A stretch of DNA of 64,000 nt, taken from Haloimpatiens massiliensis (GTDB taxonomy: Bacteria; Bacillota; Clostridia; Clostridiales; Clostridiaceae). The stretch's first letter is position 1. Each line of letters opens with the position of its first letter. The stretch is from assembly GCF_900184255.1 (NCBI RefSeq), contig NZ_LT854640.1, forward strand, positions 1,007,593 to 1,071,592, written 5' to 3'. Positions 1 to 9,648 of the stretch are shown here, piece after piece. The notes under the pieces are model-generated. The model was not told the origin of the DNA. It saw only the letters and a list, made by a program, of their open reading frames with translations, and searched no databases. Made by a program: the position numbers and the translations under genes.

Positions 1-1813
1 TTCCTATCAAATCCTCTATTTTTGGGTCCAATGTAGCTACAATTATTGATCTATTTTCATCCAATAAAGGATTGCATATACTTCTACCTAAAGCCATTCT
101 CACATACTCTGTTAAAACTTCTATATCTTTAGTATTAATTGAATAATCTGCTAAAGTTTCTAATATAGTTACCATATCTCTTATAGTAACCTTTTCTCTA
201 AGTAAATTTTGAAGAATCTTCTGAACTTCACCTAATGTCATTAGATCCGGTATTAATTCCTCTACTACCGCATTATATTTTTCTTTTAGTGAATCTACTA
301 TCATCTTAGTTTCTTGTCTTCCTAAAAGCTCATACGCATGAGTTTTTATAGTTTCCGTTAAATGTGTAACCATCACAGTGGTAGGATCCACCACTGTGAA
401 TCCATTTATTTCTGCATCTTCCTTTTGATCTTTATTTATCCAAACTGCTGGGAGTCCAAAAGTAGGCTCAACAGTTCTTATACCTGGCAAATCTATACTT
501 TCACTGGTAGGATCCATACATAATAGCATACTAGGCATTACTTCACCTTTTGCTATGACTGTACCCCTTATTTTAACAGTGTACTCATCTGTATTTATCT
601 GAAGATTATCTCTTATTCTTATAGGTTGTACCACTATTCCCATTTCTATAGCACATTGTCTTCTCACAGAAGCTATTCTTTGAAGCAAATCCCCTCCTGT
701 GGCTTCATCTGCTAAAGGAATAAGTCCATATCCTATTTCTATCTCCATAGGTTCCACTTGTATTAATGTGGATACATTTTCCGGTTCTCTATTTTCAGTT
801 TCTATAATTTCTTGCTGCTCTGTTTCTATTTGCTGAACCATTTTTTCCTTTTCATCTTTATAAAGGAAATATGCACCAGCAGCTAAACATATAGCTAGAA
901 TCAAGAAAGGAAGCCAAGGCATTCCTGGTACAAAAGCTAAAAATAACATTACAGCAGAAGCTATTGCAAGTACCTTAGGAAATTTAGTAAGCTGTGATGT
1001 AACTAGCGAACCAAAGTTTGTATCACTAGCTGATCTGGTTACTAATATACCAGAAGCAGTAGATATTAAAATGGAAGGAATTTGGCTTACAAGACCATCA
1101 CCAACAGTTAACCTAACATAAGTTTTGGCAGCTTCTCCTGCAGCCATGTTTTCTACCAAAACTCCTATTATTATTCCAACTATTATGTTTATTATTGTAA
1201 TAACTATACCTGCTATAGCATCACCTTTTACAAATTTAGAAGCACCATCCATAGCTCCATAAAAATCTGCTTCCATTTGAAGCTTTTTTCTTCTTTCCTT
1301 TGCCTGTGCTTCTGTGATAAGACCAGCATTTAAATCTGCATCTACGCTCATTTGCTTTCCTGGCATAGCATCTAATGTAAATCTAGCTGAAACTTCTGAT
1401 ACTCTTCCTGCACCATTAGTAATTACTACAAATTGAATTATTATAAGTATTAGAAATATAGTTATTCCAACTATATAGTTATTTCCTGTTACAAAACTTC
1501 CAAAAGCTTCTATTATCTTACCTGCATCATGCTGGCTAAGTATTAACCTTGTAGAGGATATATTAAGTCCTAACCTAAATAAAGTTGTCACAAGAAGCAA
1601 TGTTGGAAAAGATGAAAATTGAAGCACTTCTGTGGTAAACATAGTCAAAAGTATTATTACTGAAGCAATAGTTATATTAACAGCTATGAGTATATCCAAA
1701 ACCCAAGTGGGCAAAGGTATTATCATCATAAGCACTATAGCCATAACTCCAAATGCTACGATTACATCTATATTCTTTTTTAAATTACCATTTAATAATC
1801 TTCGCTGCTCCAA
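1..1813 (-). CDS. flhA: FlhA, flagellar export gate protein (C-terminus cut by window edge)
   Basis: Forms the nonameric export-gate ring of the flagellar type III secretion apparatus in the inner membrane. About 604 codons are visible. The N-terminal half is strongly hydrophobic (about eight membrane segments), followed by the conserved FHIPEP-type stretch beginning GRVSEVSARFTLDAMPGKQM and then the start of the cytoplasmic domain. The last roughly 80-90 residues lie beyond position 1. I chose a TTG start at 1813, 9 nt after an AAAGGG-type ribosome binding site; translation then reads MEQRRLLNGNLKKN. It is downstream of the fliR-flhB fusion, separated by 133 nt of AT-rich DNA, and is the last gene of the early operon that can be seen here. 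Confidence 0.95.
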   Translation of the reverse strand, partial: MEQRRLLNGNLKKNIDVIVAFGVMAIVLMMIIPLPTWVLDILIAVNITIASVIILLTMFTTEVLQFSSFPTLLLVTTLFRLGLNISSTRLILSQHDAGKIIEAFGSFVTGNNYIVGITIFLILIIIQFVVITNGAGRVSEVSARFTLDAMPGKQMSVDADLNAGLITEAQAKERRKKLQMEADFYGAMDGASKFVKGDAIAGIVITIINIIVGIIIGVLVENMAAGEAAKTYVRLTVGDGLVSQIPSILISTASGILVTRSASDTNFGSLVTSQLTKFPKVLAIASAVMLFLAFVPGMPWLPFLILAICLAAGAYFLYKDEKEKMVQQIETEQQEIIETENREPENVSTLIQVEPMEIEIGYGLIPLADEATGGDLLQRIASVRRQCAIEMGIVVQPIRIRDNLQINTDEYTVKIRGTVIAKGEVMPSMLLCMDPTSESIDLPGIRTVEPTFGLPAVWINKDQKEDAEINGFTVVDPTTVMVTHLTETIKTHAYELLGRQETKMIVDSLKEKYNAVVEELIPDLMTLGEVQKILQNLLREKVTIRDMVTILETLADYSINTKDIEVLTEYVRMALGRSICNPLLDENRSIIVATLDPKIEDLIG

Positions 1814-1946
1814 ACCGCTACACCCTTTCTTTTAATCCACAGTCTACACTCTCTAATTCTAAATATTATTAGATTAAAGAATGGAAATATCAAATTTTAA
1901 ATATTAAACATTTCTTATGTCTCATTTGATATTTAATATTTCTTCC
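1814..1946. repeat. AT-rich imperfect palindrome between flhA and fliR-flhB
   Basis: No gene. Near 1880-1940 the two arms (about AAATATCAAATTTTAAATATT and CATTTGATATTTAATATTT) are imperfect inverted copies. Similar TTGATATTTAATATT words recur inside the intron at 42540 and near 40330. This could be a small palindromic repeat; no clear promoter or terminator is seen. Confidence 0.35.
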
Positions 1947-3785
1947 TTAATATTTATTTTTTTGCTTTTTTAGTTTATATACAATAGCTAATACTTCTGC
2001 TACTCCTTCATACATTTCTACGGGAATTTGTGAATCTATCTCAACCTCCTTATACATAAGTCTTGCTAGAGGTTTATTTTCAACAATAGGTATTTCATAT
2101 TCTCTTGCAATTTCTTTTATTTTTGCAGCTACCTCACCTTGACCTTTTGCTACTACTACTGGAGCACTTTGTCCTTCTTCATATTTCAAAGCCACTGATA
2201 TATGCGTTGGATTTGTGACTATAACAGTAGCATCTGGTACGCTTTGCATCATTCTTTTAGAAGCCATCTCTCTTTGCATCTGCTTAATTTTTCCTTTTAT
2301 TTGAGGATCTCCTTCATCTTGCTTAAACTCCTCTTTTATCTCCTGCTTAGTCATTCTTAATTCTTTATTGTACTGACGCTTTTGATATATAAAGTCCATA
2401 AGTGAAATAGCAATCATTACTAAAGTTACTTTCTGAAAAATTTCTACCACCAATTTTTTTATAGCGGGTGGAATGTAATTGATTCCTGAATAACCTAAAT
2501 TCAAGATATAACCATAATTTTTCATTAAATACTTGTAACCCACAAAGGCTACTACAAAAATCATAGCTAAATCTTTAAAAAGTTCTACTAAAGTTCTCAT
2601 GGAAAATATTCTTTTTAAACCACTGAGAGGGTTCAATTTTTTCAAATCTGGTTTTATGGTTTCTTTTGTAAAAAGAAAACCACTCTGTATAAAATTAGCT
2701 ATAATTCCCATTATTGCAATAGGTATTGCTACAGGTAATATAACTAAAGCCGCTCTTACCATTACAGTAAGTAAAATAAATTGCATATTATTAGAATCTA
2801 TATGCATATTAATATAGTTATTTAAAAAAGCTACCATATCTTCTCTTAAACTATTTAATATAAAATCTCCTAATGCGACCAATACTATGGTAGATGCTAA
2901 TAGTGTAAATGTTAAACCTAGTTCTTTACTCTTTGCTACTTGTCCTTTTTTTCTAGCATCTTTTTTCTTTTTAGGAGTAGCTTCTTCCGTTTTATCCTCT
3001 GAGGTAAATATTACAATTACAGGCGCTATGCTTATAATTCTTCGCATTATCAACGGTATTTTATCAAAAGACTCTACTATAAAATGAATTAAAGTAGGTA
3101 TAGCTATGGATATGGCCATTAATCCCACCAATATTTTTATAGGTAGTCCTAATATCATAACGTTTAATTGAGGAACTGTTCTTCCTACTAAAGCTAGTGT
3201 TAAGTCTGTAATAATTATAACGAGTATAATAGGGAGAGCGATTTTAAATCCTATAGTAAAAAAGTCTATAAAACCTTTTATAACCATCATGGAAGACTCA
3301 TCTGTAAGTAAGAGTTTGCCTAAACTCCCTACAGTAAAACTTTCTGATAGAGTTCTTATTAATATGTGGTGACCATCCACTAAAAAAAACAATATTACAG
3401 AAAGCCAATACATTAAATTACTAAGCACTGTTACATTACTTCCTGTTTGAGGATCAAACATATTCATCATAGCAAAACCTATTTGAACATCTATAAGTTG
3501 TCCCGCAAAGCTAATACTAAAAAAACAAAATCTAACTATGTATCCTAGCATTAATCCTGTTAAAATTTCATTTAAGCAATAAAACATAAGAGTTGCCCCA
3601 CTGTCTACCCCTGCTAAAGCGGAATAATTTACTGTGGAAACAAGAACATAAGCTAATATAGCACAAAATCCTATAGTTAAAGCTTTAGGTGCACCCTTAG
3701 GGAAAAAAATAGGTGATGCTATAAATAACGATGTAATCCTTAAAAATATAAGTAAAAATGCTGTAAAATATGCTACGTTTAACAA
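1947..3785 (-). CDS. fliR-flhB: FliR-FlhB fusion protein of the flagellar export gate
   Basis: Residues 1 to about 255 are FliR, a polytopic export-gate subunit. From about residue 262 the protein is FlhB, beginning with the typical SEDKTEEATPKKKKDARKKG segment. The FlhB autocleavage motif NPTH is at residues 525-528, followed by the usual switch domain that changes export specificity from hook to filament. The total of 612 aa equals FliR plus FlhB, and there is no stop or frameshift between them. This fusion is known in several clostridia and separate from the gene order, so it is unlikely to be a sequencing error. The start is TTG at 3785 with a good AGGTGAG ribosome binding site 5 nt upstream. 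It lies 10 nt after fliQ. Confidence 0.95.
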   Translation of the reverse strand: MLNVAYFTAFLLIFLRITSLFIASPIFFPKGAPKALTIGFCAILAYVLVSTVNYSALAGVDSGATLMFYCLNEILTGLMLGYIVRFCFFSISFAGQLIDVQIGFAMMNMFDPQTGSNVTVLSNLMYWLSVILFFLVDGHHILIRTLSESFTVGSLGKLLLTDESSMMVIKGFIDFFTIGFKIALPIILVIIITDLTLALVGRTVPQLNVMILGLPIKILVGLMAISIAIPTLIHFIVESFDKIPLIMRRIISIAPVIVIFTSEDKTEEATPKKKKDARKKGQVAKSKELGLTFTLLASTIVLVALGDFILNSLREDMVAFLNNYINMHIDSNNMQFILLTVMVRAALVILPVAIPIAIMGIIANFIQSGFLFTKETIKPDLKKLNPLSGLKRIFSMRTLVELFKDLAMIFVVAFVGYKYLMKNYGYILNLGYSGINYIPPAIKKLVVEIFQKVTLVMIAISLMDFIYQKRQYNKELRMTKQEIKEEFKQDEGDPQIKGKIKQMQREMASKRMMQSVPDATVIVTNPTHISVALKYEEGQSAPVVVAKGQGEVAAKIKEIAREYEIPIVENKPLARLMYKEVEIDSQIPVEMYEGVAEVLAIVYKLKKQKNKY

Positions 3786-3795
3786 AATGCCTCAC

Positions 3796-4065
3796 CTACT
3801 GAATTAAATTTGCAATAATATCAAAAATTCTTCTAGTAAATCCATTCATTACATGCATCATCCAAGGAGCTGTTATAAGTCCTACTATTGCCACTGCAAT
3901 TAGTTTAGGTACAAAAGTTAAAGTTTGCTCTTGTACTTGAGTAGTTGCCTGTAAAATACTAACAAATAGCCCTACCAGTATTCCTGTAATTAAAATAGGT
4001 GCTGATAAAGTTAATGCTGTTGAAATAGCATCCTTCATAACTGAAATAACCATATTCTCTGTCAA
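3796..4065 (-). CDS. fliQ: FliQ, flagellar export gate subunit
   Basis: Small integral membrane protein of 89 aa with two hydrophobic hairpin segments (about residues 17-40 and 52-75) and the family motif ATTQVQEQTLTFVPKL. It assembles with FliP and FliR into the helical export pore. Length is exactly that of the family. The start codon is TTG, 5 nt after an AGGTGAG ribosome binding site. It sits between fliP and the fliR-flhB fusion, as in most Firmicutes. Confidence 0.95.
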   Translation of the reverse strand: MTENMVISVMKDAISTALTLSAPILITGILVGLFVSILQATTQVQEQTLTFVPKLIAVAIVGLITAPWMMHVMNGFTRRIFDIIANLIQ

Positions 4066-4075
4066 TTAACTCACC

Positions 4076-4852
4076 TCATCTAAAACTTAATATTAATGAT
4101 TTTACAATTAGATACCATCCATCTACCATTACAAAAAGTAATAACTTAAAGGGCATTGATATCATAACTGGTGGTAACATAAACATTCCCATTGACATAA
4201 GTATACTTGCCACTACTAAATCTATTATCAAAAATGGTATGTACAATAGAAAACCTATTTCAAAGGCTCTTTTTAACTCACTTATAGTAAAAGCAGGTAT
4301 TATAGCATGTAAAGGTAAATCTTTAAGTTCCACTTTTTCATCAATTTTTGCTGTTTCTTTAAATAATTGTAAATCCTTTTTTCTAGTCTGTTTTAACATG
4401 AAATCTTTTAAGGGTTTTGTTCCTTTGTCCATAGCTTCCTGCTGGGTAATACTGCCCTTTAAATAGGGCTGTATAGCTTCTGAATTTATCTTTCCTACAG
4501 TAGGTGCCATTATAAATACAGTTAAAAACAGCGCTAATCCTATAATAACTTGGCTAGGTATAGATTGCTGAGCTCCTAAAGCACTCTTTAAGAAGGAAAA
4601 AACCACTACTATTCTTACAAAACTAGTCATCATTATTATAAAAGAAGGCAATAATGTAAGAATTGTAAACATTATTAGTATCTTAATATTGTCTACATAT
4701 TCCTTAGGCGTGTCAGCTCCATCTACAGAAAAGTTCACCTTAGGCACTGGAATATTGGTATTAGATGCTGCATATGCCCTGCTTCCAGAAAAAATCCACA
4801 AGCATGTTATAAATAAAATCACAAATGTGATAATTTTAGTATTTTTTTTCAT
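4076..4852 (-). CDS. fliP: FliP, flagellar export gate subunit
   Basis: A 258-aa protein with an N-terminal cleavable-looking signal (positive MKKNTK then a hydrophobic stretch to about residue 28) and four further membrane segments. The family signatures are present: MMTSFVRIVVVFSFLKSALG and the C-terminal AFEIGFLLYIPFLIIDLVVA. FliP forms the core pentamer of the export pore and templates FliR and FliQ. It begins 1 nt after the end of fliO. Confidence 0.97.
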   Translation of the reverse strand: MKKNTKIITFVILFITCLWIFSGSRAYAASNTNIPVPKVNFSVDGADTPKEYVDNIKILIMFTILTLLPSFIIMMTSFVRIVVVFSFLKSALGAQQSIPSQVIIGLALFLTVFIMAPTVGKINSEAIQPYLKGSITQQEAMDKGTKPLKDFMLKQTRKKDLQLFKETAKIDEKVELKDLPLHAIIPAFTISELKRAFEIGFLLYIPFLIIDLVVASILMSMGMFMLPPVMISMPFKLLLFVMVDGWYLIVKSLILSFR

Positions 4853-4853
4853 A

Positions 4854-5198
4854 TCATTCTTTCCTCTTCTTAAATCTTCCGTAAAATTCTTTTAAGTCTT
4901 TATATTGAGGTATTTTTTTGCCTTTCTCAATCTCTAAAAGTTCTTCCTCTGAAACAGGCATAAGTATTTCTATACCTTTATTAGTATTAGAAATAACATA
5001 CCCTTTTTGTCCAATTTTCACCACCAAGATACTGTTATCTTTAGATAGTTGAACTCTTTCAAAAATCTTTATGTATTTGCCATTTTGCATATTTCCGATT
5101 TTACTTCCACCATATTTTAAAACTAAATATATGCTTAAAAGTATAAAAGGGAAAAAACATATAAGCTTTATTATCATCATGAAAAATTCTTTGTCCAT
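4854..5198 (-). CDS. fliO: FliO-like flagellar biosynthetic protein
   Basis: A 114-aa protein with one N-terminal membrane segment (about residues 7-27) followed by a small basic cytoplasmic domain containing IFERVQLSKDNSILVVKIGQKGY, typical of FliO/FliZ. FliO is a scaffold for FliP pentamer assembly. The family is poorly conserved, so the call leans on size, topology and position directly between fliL and fliP. Confidence 0.85.
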   Translation of the reverse strand: MDKEFFMMIIKLICFFPFILLSIYLVLKYGGSKIGNMQNGKYIKIFERVQLSKDNSILVVKIGQKGYVISNTNKGIEILMPVSEEELLEIEKGKKIPQYKDLKEFYGRFKKRKE

Positions 5199-5210
5199 TT
5201 TGAATCTTCC

Positions 5211-5690
5211 TTACTGAATTATTATGTTATCAAAATTAACATTCATTATTTCACCCTTGTACAATTTAGAGTTAATTTTATCTAAAAGCTCTTTTTTTAA
5301 TTTTTCTACTCCCTTAACATCTAGTTCTGTACTTTTTTTACTCATCAACTCTAAATTAACTGCATCTCTTAAGGTAGATTTTCTTTCTTCAACTTCTTTA
5401 GCTAATTTCTTATTTTTCTTAGGATAGGATATATAAATATTTAACTTTATATAACTTTTTGAATTTTCATCAGCTAAATTCACTGTAAATTCTCCTAATT
5501 GAAAGAAACTCTCTTCAACCAAAGGAGCCTTTTTTGTTTCTCCGGTATTTACTGCCATAGATGCGGAAGCATTTTTAGTGGCAATATAATAGCCTCCAAA
5601 AGCAAAACCTCCTGCAACTATTAAAAATAAAATAACAATAATAAACTTCTTTCCCTTACCAGTACCTTTATCTTTTTCTTTATCTTTCAT
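5211..5690 (-). CDS. fliL: FliL, flagellar basal body-associated protein
   Basis: A 159-aa membrane protein. A lysine-rich cytoplasmic head of about 17 residues precedes one transmembrane helix (about 18-38), then a periplasm-facing domain with the FliL-type FFQLGEFTVNLADENSKSYIKLN segment and a conserved ending (GEIMNVNFDNIIIQ). FliL surrounds MotB and supports stator function. It starts 1 nt downstream of motB, consistent with translational coupling. Confidence 0.93.
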   Translation of the reverse strand: MKDKEKDKGTGKGKKFIIVILFLIVAGGFAFGGYYIATKNASASMAVNTGETKKAPLVEESFFQLGEFTVNLADENSKSYIKLNIYISYPKKNKKLAKEVEERKSTLRDAVNLELMSKKSTELDVKGVEKLKKELLDKINSKLYKGEIMNVNFDNIIIQ

Positions 5691-5691
5691 T

Positions 5692-6447
5692 TTATTTTGC
5701 CTCTCCTTTTTTACTATCAGTAGTTGTTGTATCTTCTATAATTATATTTACTCTTCTATTTTTTGCTCTGTTTCCATCATTATTATTAGGCACTATAGGC
5801 CTGTACTCCCCATATCCTGCAGCAGTAAATCTATCAGGGTCCATTTTACTTACTTCCACAAAATATTTAAGTACATTTACAGCTCTAGCAGTAGACAATT
5901 CCCAGTTACTTGGATACCTATAATTGCTTATAGGCATATTGTCCGTATGCCCTTCCACAATAACATGACTTTTAGGAAACTTTTGCAAAATAGTACTTAT
6001 CATATTTAATACTTCTGAACTATTTTCTTTTACTTCACCTTTTCCTATATCAAATAATACATTTTCCCTAAGTCTTAAAACTACTCCCTTTGGATCCTTA
6101 AGAACTTCAATTTTATCTTTCATTTTATTTTCTTTTACATATTTAGATACTTCTTCATACATAGATTTTTTATTAGCAGATTCATTTTGCCCATCAGATA
6201 CCATAGGTTCACCAACTATAGGTACTTCACCTGATGAACTTTGATAATCCAAAATGGAATTACTTCCTGTACCAGAAAGAACACTTTGCAAAGAGCTAGC
6301 TATTTGTCTGAATTTGTTTGCATCTACAGTAGACATAGAATATAAAAGAACAAAGAAAGTAAGTAAAAGGGTAATAGTATCTGAATAGGTAGTTAACCAT
6401 TCCTCTCCTGTTAACCCTGAACCTCCATTTTTCTTTTTTCTAGACAT
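5692..6447 (-). CDS. motB: MotB, stator subunit
   Basis: Peptidoglycan-binding stator protein. The start is ATG at 6447, inside the end of motA: ATGTCTAG carries both the MotB start and the MotA stop. Upstream in-frame codons exist but have no better ribosome binding site. The single membrane helix carries the essential proton/sodium-binding Asp in the segment TTYSDTITLLLTFFVLLYSM. The C-terminal OmpA-like domain contains VEGHTDNMP and NRRVNIII. Stator genes in the early operon next to flbD and fliL are the usual clostridial arrangement. Confidence 0.96.
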   Translation of the reverse strand: MSRKKKNGGSGLTGEEWLTTYSDTITLLLTFFVLLYSMSTVDANKFRQIASSLQSVLSGTGSNSILDYQSSSGEVPIVGEPMVSDGQNESANKKSMYEEVSKYVKENKMKDKIEVLKDPKGVVLRLRENVLFDIGKGEVKENSSEVLNMISTILQKFPKSHVIVEGHTDNMPISNYRYPSNWELSTARAVNVLKYFVEVSKMDPDRFTAAGYGEYRPIVPNNNDGNRAKNRRVNIIIEDTTTTDSKKGEAK

Positions 6448-7267
6448 TTGACAATACCTCATCTCCTGAAACTTGAGTTTCATTAAACTTTATTCTTTCC
6501 TCTGGTGATAAATAAGAAACTAATTTTTCTTGTACAATTCTTGGGTTTACACCAGATTGAATAGCTAAAACACCTTCAAGCATCATTTCTCTGCTTGCAA
6601 CTTCTATGTCTGTTTTATAATTTAAATTAGCTGCTATAGGATTAAAAATTAAATTAGCCATTATAGAACCATAAAATGTAGTAATAAGGGCCTTAGACAT
6701 GCCTGAAGCTAGTGAAGATGAATCACTTAAATTAGCAAGCATCTGTATAAGACCTATTAATGTTCCTATCATACCAAAAGCTGGTGCATAAGCTGCCCAT
6801 GCCTTAAACATATCTGCTCCTTGCCTATGTCTTCTTTCCATTTCATCTATTTCTAATTCCATAACTTCTCTTATAGTTTCTGGCTCTATACCATCTATAA
6901 CCATTTGAAGACCTTTTTTTAAGAAATTATCATCTATCTCTGTAATTCCATCCTCCAATGATAAAAGACCTTCTCTTCTAGCCTTTCTAGATAAATTTAT
7001 AAATTCTCCTATAATCTCGCCACTCTCCATAGTATGTTCTTTATAGGCCTCTGTGTTTACTTTAATCATCTTTTTTAATTGTGCAATGGGATAGTTAATT
7101 AATAAAGCTGCAAAAGAACCTCCTAATGTTATAAATATAGAACCTGCATCAAAGAAAGTCATCATCTTTTTAGCTAAAGAACCACTTCCACCTGTAATCA
7201 TTCCAAAAAGAACACATAGAACACCTGCTAACATACCTATGCCTGTCATTATGTCTTGCTTCTTCAT
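6440..7267 (-). CDS. motA: MotA, stator subunit
   Basis: A 275-aa ion-channel stator protein with four membrane segments (about residues 7-25, 35-58, 150-175 and 185-210). The conserved region WAAYAPAFGMIGTLIGLIQM carries the Pro/Gly residues of the MotA/ExbB fold, and the cytoplasmic loop contains the charged residues that contact FliG. It overlaps motB by 8 nt and starts 11 nt after flbD, so the three are translationally linked. Confidence 0.97.
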   Translation of the reverse strand: MKKQDIMTGIGMLAGVLCVLFGMITGGSGSLAKKMMTFFDAGSIFITLGGSFAALLINYPIAQLKKMIKVNTEAYKEHTMESGEIIGEFINLSRKARREGLLSLEDGITEIDDNFLKKGLQMVIDGIEPETIREVMELEIDEMERRHRQGADMFKAWAAYAPAFGMIGTLIGLIQMLANLSDSSSLASGMSKALITTFYGSIMANLIFNPIAANLNYKTDIEVASREMMLEGVLAIQSGVNPRIVQEKLVSYLSPEERIKFNETQVSGDEVLSNV

Positions 7268-7278
7268 AATAATGCCTC

Positions 7279-7470
7279 CTACAAATCACCTGAAAATATC
7301 TTTCTTTTGTATTTTATTACTTCATTAACAACAGAATCCACACTTTCTAATACAATATACTTCTTACCATTAATAAGGGTAATAAGAGTCTCTGGAACTT
7401 CTTCTATTTCTTGAATATGTTCCGCATTTAATATAAATTTCTTATGGGTCATTTTTGTAAGTTGAATCAT
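7279..7470 (-). CDS. flbD: FlbD-family flagellar protein (SwrD-like)
   Basis: A 63-aa protein starting MIQLTKMTHKKFILNAEHI with the central ITLINGKKYIVLESV typical of FlbD/SwrD. In Bacillus subtilis SwrD raises stator power; that role here is inferred from family and from its place immediately before motA-motB. The ribosome binding site is unusual (GGGGGTGT) and follows a CTAGCCC-type heptamer tract. Confidence 0.88.
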   Translation of the reverse strand: MIQLTKMTHKKFILNAEHIQEIEEVPETLITLINGKKYIVLESVDSVVNEVIKYKRKIFSGDL

Positions 7471-7491
7471 TAAAACACACCCCCTTTTTTT

Positions 7492-7526
7492 TAGTGGACT
7501 AGGGGGCTAGAGGGCTAGTGGGCTAA
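7492..7526. repeat. CTAGCCC-type heptamer tract upstream of flbD
   Basis: On the plus strand the DNA reads as imperfect repeats of GGGCTAG (GGACTAG, GGGGCTAG, AGGGCTAG, TGGGCTAA). The same tract type occurs at 48774, 49287, 49765 and 50489. Here it abuts the G-rich ribosome binding site of flbD. The rest of the flgE-flbD gap (7527-7623) holds a short inverted repeat, AGATTAGTTTG against CAAACTAATC. Confidence 0.7.
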
Positions 7527-7623
7527 GATTAGTTTGCTAATCAAACTAATCCCAAATCCCCAATGGCTAATCCCTGCTCCCTAGCAACCTAAACTAATTA
7601 AAATACTTTTTATTTTAGTATTA

Positions 7624-9066
7624 TTATCTCTTTAAATTAATAATATCTTGTAGTATCTCATCTCCTGTAGTTATCATTTTACCACTGGCTTGAAAAGCTC
7701 TACTAGCTACTATCATATCTGTAAATTGTTCTGCTAAGTCTATATTTGACATTTCTAACATTCCCTGCATCATATCTCCATAGCCATCACTATTATCTAT
7801 CATTGGATTACTGCCTATTCCACTTCTTATATTAGGTTCTCCAGAGTTAGCAGTATTTTGATACATATTTTTACCTAATTTTTTTAACCCACTTGTATTT
7901 CTAAAGCTAGCCATGGCTATTTGTCCAAGAGCTGAAACCTTACCATCATCAAGAGTAGCTTTTATGACACCATCTTTTTCTATAGAGAAACTAGTTACTT
8001 TTTTGTCTCCTTCTGATGATAAAACATATGACCAACTATATTTCTTTTGTTCATCAGTTATTGCTGGAGTTGATGTATCTGATGGTAATTTACTTACATC
8101 TATATTTAATTTAGTATCTCCCAGTATTTTACACAATCCTTCATCTTTTGCAGCATTTGTTATATCTGTTTTATTATTAAACTCTTCTGCTTTCCCATAA
8201 TTTTTTCCATTTACAAATACATTAAAGGTACCTTTTGAAGGATCTGCAGAATCCTTTACCCATTTAATCTCTATTTTTGCATCTTGTGTCCCTTTATACT
8301 TGTTATCCCCACTATCTATACCTATAGTAGGAAATTTGTCCTTATCTAAAGTAGCATCTACGGTGCCTGTGTAATTTAATTTTGTATTTTTAGTAGCATC
8401 AGCATTATTATTTAGTACTTCAGCTTTTACATATATAGCCTCTGGTATTCTAAGTGGTACTAATGTATCTGTAGCTTTTATCCCATTTTCCGAATCCACA
8501 TCTACAAAATTACAAACTCCATTAGCACTATACTCTATACTATTTGCTCCCATATTATTTCCATTGGCATCTTTAAGGGTTACTGCATACCCCATAATTC
8601 TATATCCATCTGAAGTTAATAAATTCCCTCTATGGTCTAGTGTGAAGGAACCATCTCTTGTAAAGCTAACTTGCATTCCATTACCATTCATTGTATGTTC
8701 ATTTGGATCTACTTTTATACCTGAAGCATTAGTTTCTGGAATAGGACCTCTTCCTACTATAAAATATCCCTCTCCATCAACTCCTACATCAAGAATTCTT
8801 CCTGTAGGCTGCATCATTCCTTGACTCATCAAAGTGTCTATTCCTGCTAGTTGAACTCCAAGACCAACTTGTCTAGGGTTAACACCTCCCTGATTTCTTC
8901 CAGGTCCTATTGCTTCACTCATACTTTGACTTAACATATCTTGAAATCTAACCCTAGAACCTTTAAATGCTGTAGTTCCAACATTAGCTATATTATTACC
9001 TGTAACATCAAGCTTGGTTTGATTAACTCTCATTCCGCTAATACCTGAATACATTGATCTTAACAT
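7624..9066 (-). CDS. flgE: FlgE, flagellar hook protein
   Basis: A 480-aa hook subunit. The N-terminal rod-hook motif MLRSMYSGISGMRVNQTKLD and the ANVGTTAFKGSR segment are at residues 1-37; the C-terminus (NIDLAEQFTDMIVASRAFQA, ending ILQDIINLKR) is the usual coiled-coil-forming D0 domain. The variable middle (about residues 190-370) forms the exposed hook domains. It follows flgD and the TIGR02530 gene, the standard order in Firmicutes. AGGAGGAATATAA precedes the ATG. Confidence 0.97.
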   Translation of the reverse strand: MLRSMYSGISGMRVNQTKLDVTGNNIANVGTTAFKGSRVRFQDMLSQSMSEAIGPGRNQGGVNPRQVGLGVQLAGIDTLMSQGMMQPTGRILDVGVDGEGYFIVGRGPIPETNASGIKVDPNEHTMNGNGMQVSFTRDGSFTLDHRGNLLTSDGYRIMGYAVTLKDANGNNMGANSIEYSANGVCNFVDVDSENGIKATDTLVPLRIPEAIYVKAEVLNNNADATKNTKLNYTGTVDATLDKDKFPTIGIDSGDNKYKGTQDAKIEIKWVKDSADPSKGTFNVFVNGKNYGKAEEFNNKTDITNAAKDEGLCKILGDTKLNIDVSKLPSDTSTPAITDEQKKYSWSYVLSSEGDKKVTSFSIEKDGVIKATLDDGKVSALGQIAMASFRNTSGLKKLGKNMYQNTANSGEPNIRSGIGSNPMIDNSDGYGDMMQGMLEMSNIDLAEQFTDMIVASRAFQASGKMITTGDEILQDIINLKR

Positions 9067-9206
9067 TTATATTCCTCCTAAAATTAATTTTAATCATTAC
9101 TTTTCAATGTAGCTCCCCTTTTAAACTCTAGACAGCTAGCAAACTAATCCTCTCTTTGCTTCCGTCAATCCACAAAGATTGAGCTTCCTTTCGGTCCAGC
9201 TCTTTT

Positions 9207-9599
9207 TTATATTAGTACTACAGTATCTAAATTTGTAAATACGCTCATTTCTTCCTTAGGCACTGCTGTTATTATTGTTCTGTTTTTTATATTAGTTATT
9301 AGAGCAGTGTCTTTGTACAATATTAAACATTCTCTTCCATCTTTTTCACAAGCTTTATTTATAGCATTGTTTATCTTCTCCATATCCTTTTCAGAAAATT
9401 TTATTTTTCTACTCTCCAATCTTTTAGATGCATGATTAGATATAGTAAATCCATTTTCTCTATCTATGGCTTTTTCTAATATTTGCTTAAAATTTACATC
9501 TACTTTTCTCTTATCGTTATAACAACTTTTGCTGCCATTGAAAGGAGCGTTCAAATTTTCTACGGGATATAGCTTTCCATTTACTACTCTGTATCCCAT
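9207..9599 (-). CDS. Flagellar operon protein of the TIGR02530 type
   Basis: A 130-aa protein, MGYRVVNGKLYPVENLN at the start, with a central segment FTISNHASKRLESRKIKF followed by DMEKINNAINKACEKDGRE. This small protein is found between flgD and flgE in many Firmicutes; its job is not established, and the position suggests a role in hook assembly. No membrane segment or signal peptide is seen. Confidence 0.85.
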   Translation of the reverse strand: MGYRVVNGKLYPVENLNAPFNGSKSCYNDKRKVDVNFKQILEKAIDRENGFTISNHASKRLESRKIKFSEKDMEKINNAINKACEKDGRECLILYKDTALITNIKNRTIITAVPKEEMSVFTNLDTVVLI

Positions 9600-9648
9600 A
9601 CTATCAATATCCTTTCTGTATAAATCTATTTTTGCTTAAAATATTTGT

